NCBI GenBank assembly: GCA_024233875.1
Contig: JACKPB010000009.1
Span: 124,001-188,000, forward strand
From: Leptospiraceae bacterium
GTDB lineage: Bacteria > Spirochaetota > Leptospiria > Leptospirales > Leptospiraceae
Length of the DNA stretch: 64,000 bases
Direction: 5' to 3'
This document shows positions 53,500 through 62,470 of the stretch, piece by piece (within the stretch, counting starts at the first letter, position 1; each line of letters opens with the position of its first letter). Made by a program: the position numbers and the translations under genes. The notes below the pieces were generated by a model. That model was not told the origin of the DNA. It saw only the letters and a list, made by a program, of their open reading frames with translations, and ran no database searches.

Positions 53500-54417
53500 T
53501 TAGTAAATTTGAGTGACCCAGTCATTGTATGAATTGCTTTGGTTGGTAACAATTTGGAAGTATGCATTCTGAATCTTTTCAGTGATAGGACCAATAGTAC
53601 CATTTCCAATAGTTCGTTTATCAACTTCACTAATCCATGCTACCTGAACACCTGTTCCACAAAAAAATAATTCATCAGCTACATACAATTCACTTCGGGA
53701 GATAGTTTTTTCTACTACTGTATAACCCAAATCTCGAGAAATTTGGATAATAGAACGTCTCGTAATACCTTCTAAAATCGATGAAGACAATTGGGGGGTA
53801 TAAAGAACACCATCTCTTACCAGAAAAATATTCTCTGCAGATCCTTCTGATACAAATCCACTGGAGTCTAAAAATATAGCTTCATCAAGTCCATTTTGAA
53901 CTGCTTCAGATTTAGCCAATGCTGAATTCACATATCCACCGGAAGCTTTAGCCATAGTAGGTATAATATTATCTTCTATTCTCCTCCAACTGGATACCAT
54001 AGTTTTTAGACCTTTTTTCGTATCTAAATAATCATTTAATTTCAAAATATAGATTGCAATATCTGTTTTGACATCATGAAACCGGGGTGATAGCTGAAGA
54101 GCAGATGTGTAAATATAAGGTCTTATGTAAATATTTTCGTGATAATTTGATTCTTTAACTAACTTCAGAGTGATTTCAACCAATTCTTCGGGTTTTTTAA
54201 AAAACTGCAATTGCATAATTTTAGTTGAGTTGATTAATCTTTTATAATGATCTAAAATTCTGAAAATATATAGATTTTTTTTATCTTTATTGTAGTACCC
54301 ACGTATTCCACCAAATACAGCAGTACCATATTGTAATGCGTGAGTTTGAATACTAAGCTTTGCCTGGTCCGAGGGAACAATATTTCCCTCAAAGTATGAT
54401 AATTCTTTGAAATCCAT
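53500..54417 (-). CDS. ilvE: Branched-chain amino-acid aminotransferase
   Basis: 305 residues from the ATG at 54417 (AAGGAATGAATTG upstream; the TTG at 54420 is an alternative). A fold-type IV PLP enzyme. YGTAVFGGIRGYYNK is the family opening and TMAKASGGYVNSALAK includes the PLP lysine region. EAIFLDSSGFVSEGSAENIF is the second family hallmark. It transfers amino groups to branched-chain keto acids in the cytoplasm. It follows pgk by 69 bases and precedes the oxidoreductase gene by nine bases. Confidence 0.93.
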   Translation of the reverse strand: MDFKELSYFEGNIVPSDQAKLSIQTHALQYGTAVFGGIRGYYNKDKKNLYIFRILDHYKRLINSTKIMQLQFFKKPEELVEITLKLVKESNYHENIYIRPYIYTSALQLSPRFHDVKTDIAIYILKLNDYLDTKKGLKTMVSSWRRIEDNIIPTMAKASGGYVNSALAKSEAVQNGLDEAIFLDSSGFVSEGSAENIFLVRDGVLYTPQLSSSILEGITRRSIIQISRDLGYTVVEKTISRSELYVADELFFCGTGVQVAWISEVDKRTIGNGTIGPITEKIQNAYFQIVTNQSNSYNDWVTQIY

Positions 54418-54485
54418 CAATTCATTCCTTAAGTTTATGAAGGAGACTCAATCGGATTGTACAAATCCGATTGATATTATTATTT

Positions 54486-55754
54486 TTATTTGTCGTTAAG
54501 AGCCGCAACACCCGGAAGAACTTTACCTTCAACTAATTCCATAGATGCTCCTCCTCCGGTAGAAATATGGGACATTTTATCGGCAACACCTGCTTTGTTC
54601 ACAGCTGAAACTGAATCCCCACCACCAATCACAGTGATAGCACCGGATGCACCTGCTAACGTATTAGCAATTTCTATAGTACCTCTTGAAAATTTCTCTA
54701 ATTCGAATACTCCTACAGGTCCATTCCAAAAAATAGTCTTTGCATCGGAGAGAGCTTTTTTGAATAGTTCAATAGATTTTGGTCCGATGTCCAAACCCAT
54801 CATGTTAGAAGGGATACTATCTATATCGACAGTTTTTGTTTCTGCATCATTAGAAAACTCGGAAGCAACTATAGCATCAGTTTGAAGAATGAATTCGACA
54901 TTTTTTTCTTTAGCTTTTTCTAATGTAGTCTTTGCGACATCCAGTTGATCATCTTCACAGAGGGAACCACCAATTTCTTTTCCCATAGATTTGAGAAAAG
55001 TAAACGCCATTCCTCCTCCAATGATAATACGATCGACTTTTTCTAATAATTTTTCAATAACTGTAATTTTTGAAGAAACTTTCGCTCCTCCAACAATTGC
55101 TACAAATGGTTTCGCAGGTGATTTAACAATTTTTTCTTCCAGGAATTCTAATTCTTTTTCCATTAGAAACCCGGCTACAGCAGGAAGATATTTGGCTACA
55201 GTTTCTGTGGAAGCGTGTGCACGGTGTGCGGTTCCGAAAGCGTCATTAACATACACTTCACCATATTTGATCAATTCTTTTGCTAGTGTTTCCCGTTCTG
55301 ACGCTTCCTTAGAAGTTTCTTCCTTATGGAATCTAGTATTTTCAAGTAAAATAATCGCTCCATTAGAGGAATTATTTACAAGCTGAGCTATCTCTTCTCC
55401 GATGCAACTTTTGGTAACTTCGACCGGTTTTTTCAACAAACCGGAAAGGTGGGATCCGATAGGGGCCAATCGATGATGACCATCAATATAAGATGCTTCA
55501 TCAAATTCTTTGCCGGATTTTTCAGCTTTCTCTTTATTTTTTTTAGAATCTTTTTTGGGATCTCCTAAATGTGACATCAAAACTATGGATTTCGCTCCAT
55601 TGTCTAATAAGTATTGAATCGAAGGTAGAGCAGCTTTGATTCTGGTATCATCCTGAATCACTCCATTTTTTATAGGTACGTTGAAATCAACCCTCATCAA
55701 AACTCTTTTGCCGCTTACATCTATATCTTTTATCGTTTTTTTTGAAATGGACAT
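54486..55754 (-). CDS. pgk: Phosphoglycerate kinase, with R65 replaced by Asp and a lysine-rich insertion
   Basis: 422 residues, slightly long. It interconverts 1,3-bisphosphoglycerate and 3-phosphoglycerate, making ATP. Conserved residues are Asp23, Asn25 and Arg38 (RVDFNVP and DDTRI), His62 in MSHLG, and GGAKVSSK, VFFNGP-like and GGGDSVSA motifs (IFWNGPVGVFE, VIGGGDSVSA). Position 65, an arginine in HLGRP, is an Asp here (HLGDPKKD). A lysine-rich insertion of about 20 residues follows. It is the first gene left of the putative origin. AAGGAGG lies upstream of the ATG. Confidence 0.95.
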   Translation of the reverse strand: MSISKKTIKDIDVSGKRVLMRVDFNVPIKNGVIQDDTRIKAALPSIQYLLDNGAKSIVLMSHLGDPKKDSKKNKEKAEKSGKEFDEASYIDGHHRLAPIGSHLSGLLKKPVEVTKSCIGEEIAQLVNNSSNGAIILLENTRFHKEETSKEASERETLAKELIKYGEVYVNDAFGTAHRAHASTETVAKYLPAVAGFLMEKELEFLEEKIVKSPAKPFVAIVGGAKVSSKITVIEKLLEKVDRIIIGGGMAFTFLKSMGKEIGGSLCEDDQLDVAKTTLEKAKEKNVEFILQTDAIVASEFSNDAETKTVDIDSIPSNMMGLDIGPKSIELFKKALSDAKTIFWNGPVGVFELEKFSRGTIEIANTLAGASGAITVIGGGDSVSAVNKAGVADKMSHISTGGGASMELVEGKVLPGVAALNDK

Positions 55755-56326
55755 CCTATTCCCATCCTCCTTAAGATTCGAAATAATTATTTTTCTTCTG
55801 ATAAGAAAAGTTATGAAATTTCTTCTTTCAAAGTAAAAAAAATGACCTAAAAAAGAAAAGCAATTACTCTAAACTCGGGTTCAAATTTTAGTAAATGAAA
55901 AATGAATCTAAGTACAAGACAAAAAAAACAAAAATATCGGTGAATTGAATCTTAAAAAATATTACAGATAATCTATAATTTTTTAGAATCATTAGATTTT
56001 CCTAAATTAATTCCTATAGAATTCAGAGAGATTTTAGAGGAAAATATCAGTTATATTTTATTTACCTGTAAATAAGTCCGTAAACAAGTATTGTAATAGG
56101 TAAATTTCTAGTGAACAAAGTGTTAATAGGACATAATTAAGATTTATTGTCTCTTAGACATAATACTGATTACGAATTATGTCGTTTATTGAAAAAGTTA
56201 TTTTCAAAAAATATGTCGCATATTTTCTATAAAAAAATGTAGTTTCTTGGGGTTAGTTACTTATACACACCGCTAATTATTATTACTATATAAGAAAGTT
56301 AAATTAAATATATAAGGAGTTTTGCT
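55755..56326. other. oriC: Candidate replication origin region, AT-rich strand switch between pgk and dnaN
   Basis: A 572-base non-coding gap where minus-strand genes (left) meet plus-strand dnaN (right). It is extremely AT-rich. One perfect DnaA box (TTATACACA) lies at 56261-56269. ATTATGTC/GACATAAT occurs three times at 56130-56137, 56157-56164 and 56176-56183, with a near copy at 56211. An inverted pair TTTACCT/AGGTAAA flanks part of it. dnaA is absent from the window, and one DnaA box is few, so the assignment is tentative. The alternative origin site is the 39-41 kb gap beside parAB. Confidence 0.45.
56261..56269 (+). promoter_or_regulatory. DnaA box
   Basis: TTATACACA matches the consensus TTATNCACA exactly. 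It lies 57 bases before dnaN. Confidence 0.6.
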
Positions 56327-57448
56327 ATGAAGTTCCATGTCAAAACTGGAGATTTTCAAAAAGCTATTTCTGCAGTAGAAGGGGTAATCACTGTTAGAGA
56401 AATAAAATCTGTCCTCTCTAATTTGAAACTGGAGGCTGAGGAAAACAGAGTTTCTATTTCAGCTACAGATTTGGAAATCTCTATTAAAACATCTATAGCA
56501 TCAAATACTCATGTTGTTGGAAGTGGATCCATTCCCGCTAAGCAGTTGAGCAATATTTTGAAAGCAATTAATTTCAGTGAAACATCATTAGAAAATGTGA
56601 ATGAAGGTGAAAATTCAGCTAAGACTATAATCACCGACGCTGAAAACAAGGTTGATTTCAAAATGATGATCAATGGAATCGGAGGAGAAGAAATCAAAAC
56701 GATCTCTACGATAGATGATTCAAGAACATCAGGATTTCAGTGTAATACACTCTCCAGTATGATTAAGAAAACATCTTTTTCTGTTGCTCTAGAAGACACC
56801 AGGTTTGTTTTTAATGGACTGTATGTCAAAAGCTTTGAAAACAAAATAGTTGTAGTTGGAACAGATGGTAGAAGATTAGCTAGAGTAGAAAGAGAATTTA
56901 CTAATAACTTACCGTTTCAAAATGGTGTGATTATTCCTCACAAGGCTATAAAAGAGATTTTAAAAATAATAGATCATAATGAATCAGGAAGAATAGGTTT
57001 AATTGATAACCAAATCTATATTAAAATTAATGAGATTGAGTTATTATGTAAATTGATAGATGGAAATTATCCTGACTACGAAGCTGTAATCCCAAAAGAA
57101 ACTCATAATAATATCAAGATGCCAAAAGATAAATTCTTGGTAGCTCTACGTCAGGCTCTGATAGCTGCAGAAGAACCATCCAGACAATTAAGATTAAGAT
57201 TCAATGATAATAACTTACATATCAATGCGTCAACTCCGGGGACTACTGAGGCAAACATCAATATTCCTGTGGATTATTCAGGTGAAGATACTACTATTGC
57301 TTTCAAAGGTGATTTTTTATTAGATATAGTAAAATCTATAGAAGATCAAGAAATCATAATTGAATTCAATAATTCTAATGCACCGGTTGTCTTTAAAGAT
57401 CCATCAGATCCACAATATATTTCAGTTGTTATGCCAATGAAATTATGA
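56327..57448 (+). CDS. dnaN: DNA polymerase III sliding clamp (beta subunit)
   Basis: 373 residues, standard. A ring-shaped dimer that tethers DNA polymerase. Three clamp domains are visible, with FVFNGLYVKSFENKIVVVGTDGRRLARVE in the middle and a C-terminus VVMPMKL matching the usual clamp ending. AAGGAG precedes the ATG. It overlaps recF by four bases (stop and start shared), forming the dnaN-recF-dciA operon. dnaA does not precede it, unlike the usual dnaA-dnaN order. Confidence 0.97.
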   Translation: MKFHVKTGDFQKAISAVEGVITVREIKSVLSNLKLEAEENRVSISATDLEISIKTSIASNTHVVGSGSIPAKQLSNILKAINFSETSLENVNEGENSAKTIITDAENKVDFKMMINGIGGEEIKTISTIDDSRTSGFQCNTLSSMIKKTSFSVALEDTRFVFNGLYVKSFENKIVVVGTDGRRLARVEREFTNNLPFQNGVIIPHKAIKEILKIIDHNESGRIGLIDNQIYIKINEIELLCKLIDGNYPDYEAVIPKETHNNIKMPKDKFLVALRQALIAAEEPSRQLRLRFNDNNLHINASTPGTTEANINIPVDYSGEDTTIAFKGDFLLDIVKSIEDQEIIIEFNNSNAPVVFKDPSDPQYISVVMPMKL

Positions 57449-58554
57449 AGATAAACTCTATTCTCATCAATTCATTTAGAAATTATGAGTCTGTGCAATT
57501 AAAGTTTAATTCCAGATTAAATTTTTTCATTGGTGAGAATGGAGAAGGTAAGACAAATCTCCTGGAAGCGATTCAAATGTTTTCTACATTGAAAAGTTTT
57601 CGGGACAATACAGATGATGAAATACTTAACTGGGATAAGGATACGTATTACCTCAAAGCAGAGATTCAGAATGCTGATGATGTAGACGAATTCGAGATAG
57701 GCTTTACAAAATTAGGCACTAAGAAAAAGAAAATCAAACTTAACGAGAAAGAAATAAACCGAAAATTAGATTTTATAGGAAATTTTATAACAATTACTCT
57801 ATCCCCTATAGATTTAAAAATTATCGATGGAGGTCCTGCGGAAAGGAGAAAGTTTATAGATTCGTTCCTTTCGATCTATAACCGTGAATATTTAATCAAT
57901 TTATTGGAATATAATAAAATACTAAAACATAGAAATGCTTTATTGAAATCACAAGCTAAATCTGAAGTTGAACTGGTTACCTGGGACAATCTTTTGGTGG
58001 AAAAAGGAATTTTTCTTATTTCAGAGAGAATCGGGGTGATTGCCTCTCTCAATGAAATTTATAGGGAAAATCTCAAAATACTAAGCGGTGAGAAAGATAT
58101 TTTTGAAATCATATACAATCCTAATGTAAATTCAGAAGAATCCTTTAGGGATAAATTACAAAAGCGAAAACATCTGGATTTAAAATTGGGATATACAACA
58201 GTCGGACCTCATAGGGACAATTTATTCATTGGTAAAGATTCTAAAGATATTACTGAATTTGGATCCCAGGGACAAAAAAGAAGTTCTGTGATAGCCATGA
58301 AAACAGCTCAATTTAAACACATAAAAAAAATAAGAAATCAAACACCTGTGCTTTTGATTGATGATGTCATACGAGAATTGGATATAAAAAGGAGAAATTA
58401 CTTTCTGGAATTGTTAATGGAAAGCGGACAATCTTTTTTTACAACTACTGATTTAGACGGTCTGGATGATTTTTTAAAAAACTTCCGAAACCAGATTTCT
58501 ATATTTGAAATTAATAAGGGTAAGGTAAAGGAGAATCATTATGAATTCGTTTGA
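57445..58554 (+). CDS. recF: DNA replication and repair protein RecF
   Basis: 369 residues. SMC-like ABC ATPase with Walker A GENGEGKTNLLE, the tail YTTVGPHRDNL and signature-like EFGSQGQKRSSVIAMK. Walker B is VLLIDDVIRELD. It loads RecA at gaps. Overlaps dnaN by four bases and the DUF721 gene by 14 bases, so all three form one transcript. Confidence 0.97.
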   Translation: MKINSILINSFRNYESVQLKFNSRLNFFIGENGEGKTNLLEAIQMFSTLKSFRDNTDDEILNWDKDTYYLKAEIQNADDVDEFEIGFTKLGTKKKKIKLNEKEINRKLDFIGNFITITLSPIDLKIIDGGPAERRKFIDSFLSIYNREYLINLLEYNKILKHRNALLKSQAKSEVELVTWDNLLVEKGIFLISERIGVIASLNEIYRENLKILSGEKDIFEIIYNPNVNSEESFRDKLQKRKHLDLKLGYTTVGPHRDNLFIGKDSKDITEFGSQGQKRSSVIAMKTAQFKHIKKIRNQTPVLLIDDVIRELDIKRRNYFLELLMESGQSFFTTTDLDGLDDFLKNFRNQISIFEINKGKVKENHYEFV

Positions 58555-58978
58555 TATGGAATCTGATGATTTTTCTAGTTTATTAAGTAAATTAGAGATA
58601 GATTTTGAGAAATTAAAATCTGAGGTAGAATTTCGTGCGATATCCGATCACTGGAAGGATATAGTTGGTTTGGAGTTTTATAAATTTTCTAGGCCAAAGA
58701 AAATTATTCGTGATACATTGTACATAGGTGTTTATAATTCAGCTTATAAGATGGAACTTCAGTTTGTATCCAATTTATTGATTCAAAATATAAATAAATA
58801 TTCCAAAAATCGAATTTCAAAAATTAGATTGGATTTGGATACAAATATCATTATTCCAAAAGTTGTTGAAAGTAAGAAAAATCATCTAGATGGGAAGGAA
58901 AATTTAATCTGTATCACGGAAAGAGAAAAAGATGAAACAACAAGAAAAAAACTTTTGTCTCTAATTAAAGTTTTTTAA
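58541..58978 (+). CDS. DUF721/DciA-like protein, candidate helicase-loading factor
   Basis: 145 residues. The core SDHWKDIVGLEFYKFSRPK then IGVYNSAYKMELQFVSNLLI matches the DUF721 family, whose member DciA binds the replicative helicase in bacteria lacking DnaC. It sits in the dnaN-recF operon, overlapping recF by 14 bases. Assignment to DciA is by family and position, not proven. Confidence 0.82.
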   Translation: MNSFDMESDDFSSLLSKLEIDFEKLKSEVEFRAISDHWKDIVGLEFYKFSRPKKIIRDTLYIGVYNSAYKMELQFVSNLLIQNINKYSKNRISKIRLDLDTNIIIPKVVESKKNHLDGKENLICITEREKDETTRKKLLSLIKVF

Positions 58979-58984
58979 TTGATC

Positions 58985-59012
58985 GTATTATTAAAATCGA
59001 ATATAATAATAC
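58985..59012. terminator. Weak AT hairpin between dciA-like gene and ruvC
   Basis: GTATTATT (58985-58992) and AATAATAC (59005-59012), an 8-bp stem of A/T pairs with one G-C. Both neighbouring genes converge here, so it may serve as a weak bidirectional terminator. Confidence 0.3.
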
Positions 59013-59020
59013 TATAAGCA

Positions 59021-59524
59021 TTAAAATAATTTAGATCCCTGCATCGAAAATCCCACAAAAGCACAGGCCACAGCATCCCATGAATCATCCAATCCCTTGA
59101 GATCTTCAATTTGAAGTAGAAGTTTTAAAGATGATTTTATTTGATTCTTATCCGCTTTTCCTGAGGTTGTGACACCTTTCTTTATTTGACTCACAGTAGG
59201 TTCAAGAATCGGGATCGCTCTCTCTGCAAGAGTAAGTAAAATCACACCTCTGGATTGAAAAACTTTTGCTGCTGTTTTTACATTTTTACTAAAGAATAAG
59301 TCTTCAACGCTAGCTAGCTGGGGTTTGAAGTCATCAACAAGAGAAATCAATTCTTTCCTGAGTTGAATCATTGCTTCGCCAAACTCAGTTTTGGGAGGAA
59401 TTTCAATTGTACCGTACTTTAGGATTTGTATTTTTTTAGATACATTTTTCTCTAAAATCGCAAAACCAATGCGATGTGATCCCGGATCTATTCCTATGAT
59501 TCTGGAATGTTTTGATTGATTCAT
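59021..59524 (-). CDS. ruvC: Holliday junction resolvase RuvC
   Basis: 167 residues from the ATG at 59524 (GAGAAG upstream; a longer reading starts at 59557). Catalytic aspartate in RIIGIDPGSHRIGFA and the VEDLFFSKNVKTAAKVFQSRG segment are visible; the C-terminus has LDDSWDAVACAF, which supplies the late acidic residues. It cleaves Holliday junctions in the cytoplasm. It is convergent with the dciA-like gene. Confidence 0.95.
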   Translation of the reverse strand: MNQSKHSRIIGIDPGSHRIGFAILEKNVSKKIQILKYGTIEIPPKTEFGEAMIQLRKELISLVDDFKPQLASVEDLFFSKNVKTAAKVFQSRGVILLTLAERAIPILEPTVSQIKKGVTTSGKADKNQIKSSLKLLLQIEDLKGLDDSWDAVACAFVGFSMQGSKLF

Positions 59525-59571
59525 AACTTCTCTTTTTTCATTATTATTGTTATACAAATTCTCTTAAATAT

Positions 59572-59653
59572 ATATACTTTTCATATTTTGCAATGTAGCC
59601 ATTTTATAAATAATTCTTATGTGAATACGCAAATACTTTTGAAAGTGACTGTA
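59572..59653 (-). repeat. Family-1 dispersed repeat, copy F (inverted, decayed left end)
   Basis: Reading the minus strand, ACAGTCACTTTCAAAAGTAT, ATTTATAAAATGGCTACA follow the family, and the TIR half beyond is degenerate. It lies in the 348-base gap between ruvC and the lipoprotein gene; the remainder of the gap is AT-rich with no clear feature. Confidence 0.85.
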
Positions 59654-59872
59654 AGCTGAAAAACAAATAAAATAAAAATTTGAGTGAATAAAAACTTCTA
59701 CTAATTTTCAAAAAGATCTTCATTTGCAGTAGTGAATCAGTAATAAAAAGAATAAATTTTGTAAATTGAAAAATTAAATTTTATCTGAGAACTAATAATT
59801 ATCAACTCGATAAAATAGACTCTTCAATATACTATAAAAATTCATTGCAATCTGAATGAAAGATTTCAAAAA

Positions 59873-60430
59873 ATGAATATGAAATATTTTATACTTATAC
59901 CACTCCTCTGGATTATGACATTGATTTCTTGTTCGAAAAAGTACATGGTTTCTGAAGTGAAAAATGGAAAAAATATCAATACTTCAGAGTTGGTAGATCC
60001 TGATTTTTTTTTCCAGAAAAGAATGGAAAATAGGATAAAAAAAATCCTGGGACGAATCTGGGAAATCATATATGAAGATGGCCAATATGTGTACTTTGGA
60101 TACACAAAGGGAGATTCACATGAATCTATGTATATGGAGACTCTCTATAGGGTAGAGAAATCCAGCCTTGAAAAGTTTTTCCCGGGATACAAATGGATAA
60201 CCGGAATAGAACTAAATCGAGCAGTTCATCAATCAGTTACTGAAAAATTAAATTACAATTCCACTTTGATTCAAGATTATAAAAAGAACTGGAAGATTAA
60301 GGATGGAGAAATTCAGGTTGATTTGATTTGGATTTATTCTATGGATGGAGGATCAGAAAACCAAAAGAAATATTTCTTAAGATTTTCTGCAAGTACTTTG
60401 GACTTGATTGAAAAGAAAGTACTTCCCTGA
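59873..60430 (+). CDS. Putative lipoprotein of unknown function
   Basis: 185 residues. ILIPLLWIMTLISC is a signal peptide ending in a lipobox cysteine near residue 20. The mature protein is charged and beta/alpha mixed, with tyrosine- and tryptophan-rich stretches (IWEIIYEDGQYVYFGYTKGD). I recognise no family. The start ATG at 59873 could equally be 59879. Convergent with gyrB, 23 bases apart. Confidence 0.6.
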   Translation: MNMKYFILIPLLWIMTLISCSKKYMVSEVKNGKNINTSELVDPDFFFQKRMENRIKKILGRIWEIIYEDGQYVYFGYTKGDSHESMYMETLYRVEKSSLEKFFPGYKWITGIELNRAVHQSVTEKLNYNSTLIQDYKKNWKIKDGEIQVDLIWIYSMDGGSENQKKYFLRFSASTLDLIEKKVLP

Positions 60431-60453
60431 ATCTAAACTGCCAAAACCCGAAT

Positions 60454-62367
60454 CTAAAGATCCAGGTTCATCACTTTAGTGGCATTTTCCTCGATGAACC
60501 TTCTTCTTGGAGCTACTTCATCTCCCATGAGGATATTGAAAGTTTCTTCAGCTTCTACAAAATCATCCATTCGAACCTGTAGTATCACACGATTTGATGG
60601 ATTCATAGTAGTTTCCCAAAGTTGATCCGGATTCATCTCACCGAGACCTTTGTATCTTTGAAGCATGTATTTGGAGTCTTTGGTAAGCTTGGATACTAAA
60701 AGATCTTTTTCTTTGTCAGAGTAAGCATAGGTAGCTTCTTTTCCATGTTTCAAAAGATAGAGCGGTGGTTGAGCTATGTAGAGGTAACCTTTCTCTATGA
60801 TCTGACGCATATGACGGAAGAAGAATGTGAGGAGCAAGGTTCTAATGTGAGAACCATCGATATCGGCATCCGTCATGATGATGATTTTGTGATACCTTAA
60901 CTTTGCAAGATTGAACTCATCCTCTCCAATACCAGTTCCTATAGCAGAAATTAGAGTTCGAATTTCTTCATTAGATAAGATCTTATCCAGTCGAGCTTTC
61001 TCTACGTTGAGGATCTTACCTTTCAATGGTAGAATCGCTTGTGTATTTCTATCCCGACCCTGCTTGGCGGATCCACCTGCAGAATCACCCTCAACCAGGT
61101 ACAGTTCTGAATTTGTTGGGTCTTTTTCTGAACAGTCAGCTAGTTTTCCGGGTAGTCCTCCACCTTCCAGAACAGTTTTTCTTCTTGTAAGATCTCTTGC
61201 TTTTCTGGCGGCCTCTCTTGCTTTTGCTGCAAGAATACATTTTTCGAGAATCTTTTTGACTACAGATGGATTTTCTTCGAAAAAGTCTGCAAGACCTTCT
61301 CCAACGATGGTTTGCATTTGTCCTTTGACTTCAGCATTTACCAATTTCTCTTTGGTTTGAGAATTGAATTGAGGTTGGGGTACTTTGATAGAGATAACGC
61401 TGGTCAATCCTTCTTTGACGTCATCACCACTCAATCCATTTGGGTGTTTTTTGGAAAGTGCGTTGTCTTTTTTTAAGTAATCATTCAAAGTTCTGGTTAG
61501 AGCAGTTCGAAATCCTTCCAGATGGGTCCCACCCAGGGTATTATTGATAGCATTAGTAAAACAAAATATATTTTCTGTGTAAGTATCTGCATATTGAAGA
61601 GCGATCTCGGCTATCAAACTGTCTTTCGTTTTTTCAAAATGTATGACTTCAGGATGAATTGGATGTTTGTTTTTATTCAGGAGTTCTACAAAGGAGACAA
61701 TTCCCCCGGTATAGCAGAATTCATCTTCATGAACTTCAGCTTTTCTTAGATCCTGAACTTTTAGGGTTAGACCTTTGTTGAGGAAAGCCATTTCACGAAA
61801 TCGTGATGATAAGATATCATATTGAAATTCAGTGGTTGTAAATATACTTGCATCCGGCTTGAATCGAACTGTAGTACCGGTCATTGAGGCAGGACCGATC
61901 ACTTCAACAGGTTTTACCGGGATACCCTTAGTGTATTTCTGATAAAAAACCTGATTGTCCTGTCTAACTTCTACTTCTAACCATTCGGAGAGAGCATTGA
62001 CAACACTGACTCCAACTCCATGAAGTCCTCCGGAAACTTTATAGGCATCATTTTCAAACTTACCCCCGGCGTGGAGGATGGTGAGAACTACTTCAATGGT
62101 GGAAACATTCTTATCAGGATGAATACCTGTGGGAATACCTCTACCATTATCAGAAATCTCTATAATATTGTCAGGTAGAACTTTAATGAGAATATGGGAA
62201 CACTGCCCTGCCATAGCCTCATCGACAGAATTGTCCACTACTTCATAAACCATCTTATGAAGTCCGGATTCATCCTGAGTTCCAATATACATACCGGGTC
62301 GTTTCCGAACTGCTTCCAACCCTTCTAAGATCTTGATTTTTTCTGCGCCGTAAGATGATGTAGTCAT
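60454..62367 (-). CDS. gyrB: DNA gyrase subunit B
   Basis: 637 residues. ATPase domain with VYEVVDNSVDEAMAG and GGLHGVGVSVVNALS; the transducer and TOPRIM domain with YLVEGDSAGGSAKQGRDR and MTDADIDGSHI; the ending GLGEMNPDQLW is typical. GyrB supplies ATP hydrolysis for negative supercoiling with GyrA, which is not in the window. The gene is on the minus strand, opposite to dnaN-recF. The promoter and ribosome site coincide with a palindrome (62368-62392). Confidence 0.98.
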   Translation of the reverse strand: MTTSSYGAEKIKILEGLEAVRKRPGMYIGTQDESGLHKMVYEVVDNSVDEAMAGQCSHILIKVLPDNIIEISDNGRGIPTGIHPDKNVSTIEVVLTILHAGGKFENDAYKVSGGLHGVGVSVVNALSEWLEVEVRQDNQVFYQKYTKGIPVKPVEVIGPASMTGTTVRFKPDASIFTTTEFQYDILSSRFREMAFLNKGLTLKVQDLRKAEVHEDEFCYTGGIVSFVELLNKNKHPIHPEVIHFEKTKDSLIAEIALQYADTYTENIFCFTNAINNTLGGTHLEGFRTALTRTLNDYLKKDNALSKKHPNGLSGDDVKEGLTSVISIKVPQPQFNSQTKEKLVNAEVKGQMQTIVGEGLADFFEENPSVVKKILEKCILAAKAREAARKARDLTRRKTVLEGGGLPGKLADCSEKDPTNSELYLVEGDSAGGSAKQGRDRNTQAILPLKGKILNVEKARLDKILSNEEIRTLISAIGTGIGEDEFNLAKLRYHKIIIMTDADIDGSHIRTLLLTFFFRHMRQIIEKGYLYIAQPPLYLLKHGKEATYAYSDKEKDLLVSKLTKDSKYMLQRYKGLGEMNPDQLWETTMNPSNRVILQVRMDDFVEAEETFNILMGDEVAPRRRFIEENATKVMNLDL

Positions 62368-62406
62368 ATATTTTCCTATTATAGGAAAATATCATAGCTA
62401 TTTGAA
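62368..62406 (-). promoter_or_regulatory. gyrB promoter overlapping a 25-bp palindrome
   Basis: On the minus strand: TTCAAA, 17-base spacer, TATAAT, then AGGAAAATAT directly before the gyrB ATG. The -10 lies at the centre of an 11-bp perfect inverted repeat (ATATTTTCCTA at 62368-62378 with TAGGAAAATAT at 62382-62392). The ribosome site is in one arm. The transcript would start only a few bases before the ATG. Confidence 0.6.
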
Positions 62407-62470
62407 CGCAAGTGATTTCCCAATACTCAGCTGTTTTCTCTTTATTATTCTCAATGAACCGACATATGAT

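Noticed and set aside
55980..56080. A 38-codon open stretch (LQIIYNFLESLDFPKLIP) in the origin gap
   Set aside because: It lacks a start codon with a ribosome site and is bounded by stops; most likely chance in AT-rich DNA.
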